Of a DNA stretch of 5,348 nucleotides, positions 1 through 4,946 are shown piece after piece. The notes beneath the pieces were generated by a model. It was not told where the DNA came from and made no database searches. It saw nothing but the letters and a program-made list of their open reading frames with translations. Both the position numbers and the translations under genes were made by a program. Position 1 is the first letter of the stretch, and every line of letters begins with the position of its first letter. The stretch is from Prevotella sp. UBA3757 (GTDB taxonomy: Bacteria > Bacteroidota > Bacteroidia > Bacteroidales > Bacteroidaceae), in contig DFGF01000145.1 in the NCBI GenBank assembly GCA_002371715.1, positions 16,512-21,859 of the forward strand. Reading direction: 5' to 3'.

Positions 1-1310
1 TGCAGCACGTGGATGGTCACCTCGGTCTGGTTGTCGGCAGCGGTAGAGAATGTCTCGCTCTTCTTGCAGGGGATGGTTGTGTTAGCCTCAATCAGCTTGG
101 TCATGACGCCACCCATAGTTTCGATACCCAGTGTCAACGGCGTTACGTCAAGCAGTACGATGTCGCCTACACCACCTTCCTTGTTCAGAATGGCACCCTG
201 AATAGCAGCACCTACGGCTACCACCTCGTCGGGGTTGACACCCTTTGAAGGCTCCTTGCCGAAGTAGTTCTTGACCAGTGTCTGTACGGCAGGAATACGG
301 CTTGAACCGCCTACGAGGATGACCTCGTCAATATCGGCCGTGGTCAGTTTGGCATCAGCGATGGCTTTCTGACAGGGAGCCAGACATGCCTGGATGAGTC
401 CGTGAGCCAGCTGCTCAAACTTAGCACGTGTCAGAGTCTTCACCAAGTGCTTAGGTACACCGCCTACAGGCATGATGTAGGGCAGGTTAATCTCTGTGCT
501 GGTAGAAGATGACAATTCAATCTTTGCTTTCTCGGCAGCTTCCTTTAGGCGCTGCATGGCCATGGGGTCAGCCTTCAGGTCAGCACCCTCGTCGTTCTTA
601 AATTCCTGAACAAGCCAGTCGATGATTACCTGGTCGAAGTCATCACCGCCCAAGTGAGTATCACCGTTGGTAGACAGTACCTCGAATACGCCTCCGCCAA
701 ACTCCAGGATGGAGATATCGAACGTACCACCACCAAGGTCGAATACGGCAATCTTCATGTCCTTGTTGGCCTTGTCAACACCATAGGCCAGAGCGGCGGC
801 TGTAGGCTCGTTGACGATACGCTTGACGTTGAGGCCTGCTATCTGGCCTGCCTCTTTGGTGGCCTGACGCTGAGAGTCGGAGAAATAGGCCGGCACGGTG
901 ATGACGGCATCGGTAACCTCCTGTCCCAGATAATCCTCGGCGGTCTTCTTCATCTTCTGCAGTACCATGGCCGAGATTTCCTGAGGTGTATATTTACGAC
1001 CGTTGATGTCTACACGGGGATAGCCACCCTCGTTGACAACAGAATAAGGTACGCGCGAAATTTCCTTTTCAGTTTGCTGCCAGTTCTCACCCATGAAACG
1101 CTTGATGGAGTACACCGTGTTCTTTGGGTTGGTGATGGCCTGACGCTTGGCGGGGTCACCAATCTTACGCTCGCCGTTGTCCACAAAGCCTACTACAGAA
1201 GGTGTAGTACGCTTACCTTCGCTGTTTGCGATTACTACAGGCTCGTTGCCCTCGAATACGGCAACGCAGCTGTTTGTAGTTCCTAAATCGATTCCAATAA
1301 TCTTTCCCAT
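1..1310 (-). CDS. dnaK: DnaK (Hsp70 chaperone), N-terminal 436 codons, cut by window edge
   Basis: This is the ATP-dependent Hsp70 chaperone of the cytoplasm, which binds and releases exposed hydrophobic segments together with DnaJ and GrpE. The minus strand reads without a stop from ATG at 1310-1308 to the window edge. Visible family landmarks are the phosphate-1 loop IGIDLGTTNSCVAV (about residues 5-18), the catalytic lysine K70 in SIKRFMG, ITVPAYFSDSQRQATK, NEPTAAALAYG, the phosphate-2 loop FDLGGGTFD, the adenosine motif LVGGSSRIP, and the linker VLLDVTPLTLGIET that leads into the substrate-binding domain. About 200 residues, including the lid, lie outside the window. The start is fixed by the family's usual MGKIIGIDLGTT opening. 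The gene directly upstream is divergent, so dnaK is not preceded by hrcA or grpE here and is transcribed from its own upstream region, where a sigma-54-like element lies. Identity is certain. Confidence 0.98.
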   Translation of the reverse strand, partial: MGKIIGIDLGTTNSCVAVFEGNEPVVIANSEGKRTTPSVVGFVDNGERKIGDPAKRQAITNPKNTVYSIKRFMGENWQQTEKEISRVPYSVVNEGGYPRVDINGRKYTPQEISAMVLQKMKKTAEDYLGQEVTDAVITVPAYFSDSQRQATKEAGQIAGLNVKRIVNEPTAAALAYGVDKANKDMKIAVFDLGGGTFDISILEFGGGVFEVLSTNGDTHLGGDDFDQVIIDWLVQEFKNDEGADLKADPMAMQRLKEAAEKAKIELSSSTSTEINLPYIMPVGGVPKHLVKTLTRAKFEQLAHGLIQACLAPCQKAIADAKLTTADIDEVILVGGSSRIPAVQTLVKNYFGKEPSKGVNPDEVVAVGAAIQGAILNKEGGVGDIVLLDVTPLTLGIETMGGVMTKLIEANTTIPCKKSETFSTAADNQTEVTIHVL

Positions 1311-1345
1311 AATTCTTATATTTTTTATTGTTAATAATCACGTTT

Positions 1346-1362
1346 TGTCACTGACAGGTCAG
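1346..1362. repeat. Two overlapping short palindromes between the dnaK -12 element and the predicted start
   Basis: TGTCA-C-TGACA (1346-1356) and CTGAC-AG-GTCAG (1351-1362) share the segment CTGACA. Both have perfect five-base arms. They cover the bases from the -12 element to just past the predicted transcription start at about 1350, where a bound protein or a structure formed during open-complex formation could affect dnaK. Arms of five bases are short and could be chance, but the same TGTCA/TGACA half-site recurs in the 3311-3410 region. Confidence 0.35.
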
Positions 1363-1377
1363 CAAAGCGTGTGCCAA
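1361..1377 (-). promoter_or_regulatory. Sigma-54 (RpoN) -24/-12 type promoter for dnaK
   Basis: Read on the minus strand the site is TTGGCACACGCTTTGCT. It has the invariant GG (1375-1374), exactly ten bases, then GC (1363-1362), and it fits the family consensus TGGCAC-N5-TTGC(A/T) at every defined position. Counting twelve bases from the GC puts transcription start near 1350, which leaves a leader of about 40 nt before the dnaK ATG. No acceptable Bacteroidetes sigma-A pair (TTTG with TAnnTTTG) was found on this strand in the gap, which favours this reading. The activator that would drive it is not in the window. The sequence match is seen directly; use by RpoN is inference. Confidence 0.68.
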
Positions 1378-1401
1378 AATGTTGAAAAGTCCACTTCTTC
1401 G

Positions 1402-1414
1402 TGCCATTTTGGCA
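1402..1414. promoter_or_regulatory. Palindrome TGCCA-TTT-TGGCA upstream of the dnaK promoter, possible operator
   Basis: The arms are perfect five-base inverted copies around three bases. The centre is about 58 bp upstream of the predicted dnaK start and about 100 bp upstream of the secreted-protein gene. It could be a binding site for a dimeric regulator, for example an enhancer-binding activator for the sigma-54-like promoter. It has the same geometry (5-3-5, A/T centre) as TGACA-AAA-TGTCA at 3311-3323. No protein can be assigned. Confidence 0.35.
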
Positions 1415-1473
1415 TAAATTTTTCGTTGTGAGATAAAAAATAGCACACATTTTTTAGTTTTGCGCCTTCAAAA

Positions 1474-1504
1474 TTTGCTTTTCCGATTTTTTTATATATC
1501 TTTG
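1474..1504 (+). promoter_or_regulatory. Bacteroidetes housekeeping promoter for the secreted-protein gene
   Basis: A -33 element TTTG (1474-1477) is followed after 19 bp by TATCTTTG (1497-1504), a full match to the Bacteroidetes -7 consensus TAnnTTTG. Transcription should start near 1509-1512. That leaves about 30 nt before the ATG pair at 1540/1543 but essentially no leader before the ATG at 1513, so the promoter position also argues for the downstream start. A second -7-like word, TAGTTTTG at 1455-1462, lacks a well-spaced -33 partner. Confidence 0.72.
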
Positions 1505-1542
1505 CACCGTAAATGTTGATCAATAGCGAAAACTGCATCATG

Positions 1543-3273
1543 ATGAAACGAACAATTGTATTGTTAGGAATATTCTCGGTCTTCAACCAGGTAGGCTTGG
1601 CTCAGAACCATCCTCAGAACAAGACCTACACTGAGGACGAACTTTGGCCTTCGTCACAGACTGCTACTCCGCAAGGAAACAACAAGGAGTCCGAGTTGTG
1701 GCCTTCGACAGCTCCGGCTAAAACGACCGCTACTCCGTCGACGCCCGTAATGCCAACGTCCGCAACGTCCTTGCCTGCTACTACCATGGGGCCGAACACG
1801 CCGGTTTCTTCCGGTACCGTGTCACCCATTCAGCCGACGGTCACTGAGACTGCGGCTGCGCCTGCCGCCAGCAGTACGCCTGTTTTCGTGACGAATGTCT
1901 CTTCCGTACCCTCTCCGCAGGCCGATCCGGAGAATCCCTACATTGTGAAGACCAAGGGTGTTAAGCCTGTTGTCAAGATGACAAAGTTGACCGATGACGG
2001 AAAGGTGAAGGAAGAAGAAGCCGAGTCCACTGACTTCATGGGTAAGAACTTCCGTTACGTGAGCATGTGCGACTGGAAACCGGGTATGCGTTTTATGGTG
2101 ATGCCTGAAAAATACGACCTGCTGGTCAACACGTTTAGTGATTCCATTACTGGCAAGGAGGTGAGCAGTAATCGTCTGCGTCATAAGGTCATGGTTTATA
2201 AAGGTCATGAGGAAGTGAACGGGCGTGTTCACGTGAACTTTACTTGTGAGAATGACGGCAAGGCTTATTACTATGAGTTGCCTAATGGTACTTTTGACGA
2301 CTATTGCTTTGGCAAACTCGGTGTTCCTACACTGGCCTATCTGGGCGATGTGGATATGGCCCGCAAACTGTTGATGGACCAAATACTGCTGACCCGTACG
2401 GAATTCTTCCGTGAGGACACGGAGTGGGATGGTGACGGCTACAAGGAGGTGCGCTATCCCAAGAACAAAGCTGTCACGGTGAAGGCTATCGGTGTGGGCA
2501 CGCGCTCGTTCCCTGTTAAGATTATCGTTGAGGACGAGGATGGCAATCAGTTTTACCAGAACGTAGCCATGTCGAAAATCAATAGTGGCATGCGTGACGA
2601 TGAGTTTATCGTTGACAACGAGAAATTCCTGTTTCAAGGGTCATTTGACTTCACTGGTGCAGAGATGAAAGTGTCCAGTGACATCAAGAGCTACCTCAAT
2701 CAGACCGTTCATACGCGCGTTGCGACGGGTATGAGCAGTAAGGGTGCCGGTAAGGTTCGCGATGTCAGGGTACCTCGCTTCACGGGATTCATTATCGACG
2801 AAATCAAACCTGTCAAGGACTCGCGCTATTATGCATTGACGCTTCGCGAGACGGAGACACGTCGTGTATATTATAAAGAGGTACTGTTCAGCGAGTCAGA
2901 CTTGATGGATGTCCGCGACGCTTCGAAGGAAGACTATTTCGGTTACCTGTTTGCGATGGGTGACGGCGAGCTCCGCAATACCAGTCTTGAAACCCGTACA
3001 GCCATCCGTGAGGGGCGTGTCATCCCCGGAATGTCGGAGGATGAGGTCATGCTGGCTGTGGGAGAACCGGTTAGTAAAGTTACAATCAACAACAATTTGA
3101 CAGAGTGGATTTACAATCGTTCTAACGGCGTCCTGCTCGTCGTGCAACTGAATGAGAAAGGCAAGGTTATCAAGGCTGGTGGCCGTGAAGGCAGGAAGTC
3201 CAAGGCATCAGGCAAGAGCAGTTCTAAAAAATCTGGTAGCCGAGGCGGTATGAAGAATGCCACTCCGCTGTAA
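1543..3273 (+). CDS. Secreted protein of unknown function with triplicated central module and BamE/SmpA-like C-terminal domain
   Basis: I do not recognise a named family for the whole protein. I place the start at 1543 (or the adjacent ATG at 1540), giving 576 residues. This puts a normal signal peptide at the terminus: MKRTIVLLGIF, a hydrophobic core, then cleavage likely after GLA (residue 20). Residues about 28-128 are a Pro/Thr/Ser/Ala-rich, probably disordered linker holding two ELWPS copies (33-37 and 51-55). The central region (about 165-475) contains three divergent beta-rich modules. Residues about 489-546 resemble the BamE/SmpA/OmlA fold seen in many envelope proteins: a GMSEDEVMLAVGEP helix-turn, then EWIYN and LLVVQLNEKGKV strands. 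The last 30 residues are a Lys/Ser/Gly-rich basic tail. There is no lipobox, so the protein is probably periplasmic or surface-exposed. A good promoter lies just upstream, and a lipoprotein gene follows on the same strand after 160 bp. Confidence 0.85.
   Translation: MKRTIVLLGIFSVFNQVGLAQNHPQNKTYTEDELWPSSQTATPQGNNKESELWPSTAPAKTTATPSTPVMPTSATSLPATTMGPNTPVSSGTVSPIQPTVTETAAAPAASSTPVFVTNVSSVPSPQADPENPYIVKTKGVKPVVKMTKLTDDGKVKEEEAESTDFMGKNFRYVSMCDWKPGMRFMVMPEKYDLLVNTFSDSITGKEVSSNRLRHKVMVYKGHEEVNGRVHVNFTCENDGKAYYYELPNGTFDDYCFGKLGVPTLAYLGDVDMARKLLMDQILLTRTEFFREDTEWDGDGYKEVRYPKNKAVTVKAIGVGTRSFPVKIIVEDEDGNQFYQNVAMSKINSGMRDDEFIVDNEKFLFQGSFDFTGAEMKVSSDIKSYLNQTVHTRVATGMSSKGAGKVRDVRVPRFTGFIIDEIKPVKDSRYYALTLRETETRRVYYKEVLFSESDLMDVRDASKEDYFGYLFAMGDGELRNTSLETRTAIREGRVIPGMSEDEVMLAVGEPVSKVTINNNLTEWIYNRSNGVLLVVQLNEKGKVIKAGGREGRKSKASGKSSSKKSGSRGGMKNATPL
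1639..1707 (+). repeat. Two ELWPS pentapeptide copies in the N-terminal linker of the secreted protein
   Basis: ELWPS is encoded at 1639-1653 and again at 1693-1707, each time preceded by acidic or polar residues (TEDELWPS, KESELWPS) and followed by Ser/Thr-rich sequence. The two DNA copies use different codons for Glu and Leu, so this is not a very recent duplication. An aromatic Trp-Pro motif repeated in a disordered linker looks like a short binding motif, but no partner can be named. Confidence 0.6.
2191..2967 (+). repeat. Three divergent tandem modules within the secreted protein
   Basis: Module 1 is at about 2191-2355, module 2 at 2443-2652 and module 3 at 2755-2967. Modules 2 and 3 align clearly. 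Each begins with (K/R)(E/D)VR-x-P, then has an I-x-x-V strand, an alternating hydrophobic strand (VKIIVEDEDG against YALTLRETET), a second strand with an aromatic pair (QFYQNVAMS against VYYKEVLFS), an acidic stretch, and ends in FLFQGSFD or YLFAMGDG. Module 1 shows the same later half (VHVNFTCENDGKAYYYEL, then LAYLGDVD). The pattern was read by eye from the translation. Confidence 0.5.
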
Positions 3274-3307
3274 TATCTGCTGCCATAGAAAAGCACGAGG
3301 GACGAGT

Positions 3308-3344
3308 GTGTGACAAAATGTCAGTAAGTCCGCCACTTGTGCCA
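3308..3344 (+). repeat. Segment related to the dnaK upstream region, with palindrome TGACA-AAA-TGTCA
   Basis: GTGTGACAAAATGT (3308-3321) matches GTGTGCCAAAATGT (1369-1382) at 13 of 14 bases. The similarity continues through AAGTCC and CTT-GTGCCA to 3344, matching 1383-1406 with one gap. This copy contains a perfect palindrome, TGACA-AAA-TGTCA, at 3311-3323. The copy upstream of dnaK holds the GG of the -24 element; here the equivalent base change and a missing GC leave no sigma-54 consensus. The segment sits in the spacer between the secreted-protein and lipoprotein genes. I see no good TAnnTTTG promoter and no stem with a T-run in this spacer. Confidence 0.5.
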
Positions 3345-3433
3345 ATCTACATACTTGTCATGCCAGGTTAACGGGCTCCCTGTCATGATAGCGAAACAAT
3401 TAGCCTGACAACATTAAAAAAAACTCAGTTACG

Positions 3434-3859
3434 ATGAAAAAGATTCTGTTATTGGTTTGTGCTACTTTTGCGCTTACATCTTGTATTACAACCGTGAAGA
3501 CTGCTAAGGTGGCTGATACAGAGGGGCAGTTGCTCAGTGCTACAGTTGCTGACCTTGAGGTGTCGCCCGTCCGCGTCAGCTACACGATGGCTCCTACCAA
3601 GGCCATTCAGCGTGCCGGTCTGGATAACGTCAAGCAGGCAGCCATCCGCGAGTGTCTTGAGAAAAATGGTAATGCCGACGTGCTGGTCGATGTTGAGTAT
3701 GTCATCGAAAAGGAGAAGTTGCTTTTTGGCAGTCGCATTAACCTGATTACGGTGAGTGGTCATCCGGCTCGCTTCCGCAACTATCGTTCGCTAAACGACT
3801 CTGTATGGACTAACCCTGCTTTCCGTGCGACCTATCAGCATGGTGTGAGACGTCGGTAA
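3434..3859 (+). CDS. Small lipoprotein of unknown function
   Basis: This 141-residue protein starts with a short positively charged and hydrophobic signal (MKKILLLVCATFA) and a lipobox, LTSC, with the modified cysteine at position 17. The mature protein is therefore membrane-anchored. The residues after Cys (ITTVK) lack the acidic run that marks many surface-exported Bacteroidetes lipoproteins, so a periplasm-facing location is more likely. The body has a predicted helix at about 63-77 (DNVKQAAIRECLEK), a strand ADVLVDVEYVIE (81-92) and a C-terminal ITVSGHPARFRNYR segment (105-118). This ADVLV plus VSGHPA-x-FRNYR layout looks like a conserved Bacteroidales lipoprotein type, but I cannot attach a function. 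The start is preceded by an eight-base A-run about ten bases upstream, typical of these bacteria. No separate promoter is evident, so it may be co-transcribed with the upstream secreted-protein gene. Confidence 0.85.
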   Translation: MKKILLLVCATFALTSCITTVKTAKVADTEGQLLSATVADLEVSPVRVSYTMAPTKAIQRAGLDNVKQAAIRECLEKNGNADVLVDVEYVIEKEKLLFGSRINLITVSGHPARFRNYRSLNDSVWTNPAFRATYQHGVRRR

Positions 3860-3888
3860 GTTCCTTTCACCCCCAAGTCAATTTATCC

Positions 3889-3912
3889 GTCTGCTCCATG
3901 TTTATTGCAGAC
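3889..3912. terminator. Weak hairpin at the convergent gene ends, possible terminator
   Basis: GTCTGC (3889-3894) and GCAGAC (3907-3912) are perfect six-base inverted arms around a 12-base loop. They lie where the lipoprotein gene (plus) and the transporter gene (minus) converge, and they overlap the transporter's stop codon. Neither strand has a clear T-run after the stem, so this is at best a weak bidirectional terminator. It is the only hairpin I found in the 42-bp gap. Confidence 0.22.
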
Positions 3913-4834
3913 TATGCTTTCTGGCATATAGCCGGGCAACGATGGCTCCACTCAGGTTATGCCATACACTGAATATGGCACCTGGGATGGTTGCCATGGG
4001 GTAGGCAGCGAAGTGTAGCGTGGCCAGGCTTGAGGCCAGTCCCGAGTTCTGCATGCCCACCTCGATGCTGACGGCACGGCGTTTCGTGGCCGGCATGCCC
4101 GTCAGTCTGCCAATGGCATAGCCTAAGAGTAGTCCACATAGGTTGTGTAGAATGACAACCAGAATGATGGTAAGACCGCCAGTCATCAGTTTCGAGGCGT
4201 TGGCAGCTATAATGATGAGAATGATGGCACAGATGGTAAGCGTCGACAGGGCAGGCAGATAGGCCGTAGCCTTCTCTGTGAACCGTGGCCATAGCTTCTT
4301 GACTATCAGACCTGCCGCGATGGGCACAATGACCACCCACAGGATACTCAACAGCATGCCGACGACGTTGACGTCTACGGCCTTGCCGGCCAATAGCCAT
4401 ACCAGTAATGGTGTCAATACCGGTGCCAGCACGGTCGAGGTGGCCGTCATGCCGACGCTGAGTGCCAGGTCGCCCTTGGCCAGATAAGTGATTACATTCG
4501 ATGCCGTACCTCCCGGACAGCAGCCTACCAGTATGACGCCTATGGTCAGTGCGTCGTCCAGTGCAAACATTCTCGATAGCAGCCATGCCAGGAGAGGCAT
4601 GACCGTGAACTGAGCCAGACAGCCTGTCAATACGTCCTTTGGACGGCTGAAGACCACCCGGAAGTCATCCAGCTTGAGCGTCAGTCCCATGCCAAACATG
4701 ATGATGCCCAGCATTGGATTGATAACGGTCGGTCTCACATGTGCAAATACATCGGGTTGCCAAAGTGCCACTACTGCCGACAACAGTACGAGCACGCCCA
4801 TATAGTCAGAGACAAATTTACATAATTTTTTCAT
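3902..4834 (-). CDS. BASS-family sodium-coupled organic anion transporter
   Basis: This is an inner-membrane secondary transporter of the bile acid:sodium symporter (BASS/SBF) family, 310 residues, the usual length. The chain is almost entirely hydrophobic helices. Signature segments are GCCPGGTASN (104-113), GDLALSVGMTATST (121-134) and EVGMQNSGLASS (258-269). Against the bacterial ASBT from Neisseria, all known sodium ligands appear at a constant offset of two residues: Q75, S112, N113, S126, T130, E258, M261 and Q262. That supports intact Na+ coupling. Bacterial members of this type move pantoate, pyruvate-like or other organic anions as well as bile acids in vitro, so the substrate cannot be read from sequence. 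The start at 4834 follows an A-rich stretch and gives MKKLCKF before the first helix. No promoter is visible in the 112 bp upstream, so read-through from recA is plausible. Confidence 0.93.
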   Translation of the reverse strand: MKKLCKFVSDYMGVLVLLSAVVALWQPDVFAHVRPTVINPMLGIIMFGMGLTLKLDDFRVVFSRPKDVLTGCLAQFTVMPLLAWLLSRMFALDDALTIGVILVGCCPGGTASNVITYLAKGDLALSVGMTATSTVLAPVLTPLLVWLLAGKAVDVNVVGMLLSILWVVIVPIAAGLIVKKLWPRFTEKATAYLPALSTLTICAIILIIIAANASKLMTGGLTIILVVILHNLCGLLLGYAIGRLTGMPATKRRAVSIEVGMQNSGLASSLATLHFAAYPMATIPGAIFSVWHNLSGAIVARLYARKHSLQ

Positions 4835-4840
4835 CGTTTT

Positions 4841-4915
4841 TCATTTGTTCGTGGCCTGCCGGATGTTCTTCATGTCGCCGTATGCGCTCACCATGATGAC
4901 GCTTTTGTTAGGGTA
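4841..4915 (-). pseudogene. Remnant of a response-regulator receiver (REC) domain
   Basis: On the minus strand, from TAC at 4915 to TGA at 4841, the sequence encodes YPNKS followed by VIMVSAYGDMKNIRQATNK. This closely resembles the beta4-alpha4 segment of receiver domains, where the hydrophobic strand ends in the conserved switch Ser (here SAY) and is followed by GDM-x-NIR-x-AM-N-x-GAFDF. The match ends at the stop, just where GAFDF and the conserved KP would follow. The phosphorylated Asp, the output domain and any start are absent, so it cannot be functional. It occupies most of the gap between recA and the transporter gene and suggests that a regulator gene once stood here. Because it is short, I hold this with moderate confidence. 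Confidence 0.6.
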
Positions 4916-4946
4916 GGGGGGTGATTCTTTCTCTTGCGAGTCAGGC

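Noticed and set aside
654..1286. 210-codon open frame on the plus strand inside the dnaK region
   Set aside because: It lies wholly antisense to dnaK, which has every family motif; the frame is a by-product of dnaK codon use and has no recognisable domain.
1408..1425. Second, plus-strand sigma-54-like site (TTTTGGCAT...TTTCG) facing the secreted-protein gene
   Set aside because: The -12 dinucleotide is TC instead of GC at the required spacing, and a better housekeeping promoter lies closer to the gene.
1311..1512. CIRCE/HrcA operator or sigma-32 promoter for dnaK
   Set aside because: No TTAGCACTC-N9-GAGTGCTAA or close variant is present; TAGCACAC at 1441 has no partner arm.
1359..1586. 75-codon minus-strand frame covering the divergent intergenic region
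   Set aside because: It overlaps the dnaK promoter and the opposing signal-peptide coding sequence, and the product resembles no known protein.
1822..2637. 271-codon open frame on the minus strand antisense to the secreted-protein gene
   Set aside because: The translation is His/Arg/Leu-rich without domain features, and the plus-strand gene has a promoter, signal peptide and coherent domains.
3337..3349. Minus-strand TTGGCAC word as a further sigma-54 promoter
   Set aside because: The position ten bases after GG is GG rather than GC, and it would only drive antisense RNA into the secreted-protein gene.
3957..4586. 209-codon minus-strand frame overlapping the transporter gene
   Set aside because: It is a frame-shifted reading of the BASS transporter, whose own frame carries all family motifs.
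4818..4844. Eight-codon upstream frame (MKNDEKIM) overlapping the transporter start
   Set aside because: Very short, A-rich and without features of a regulatory leader peptide; such frames arise easily in A-rich Bacteroidetes leaders.
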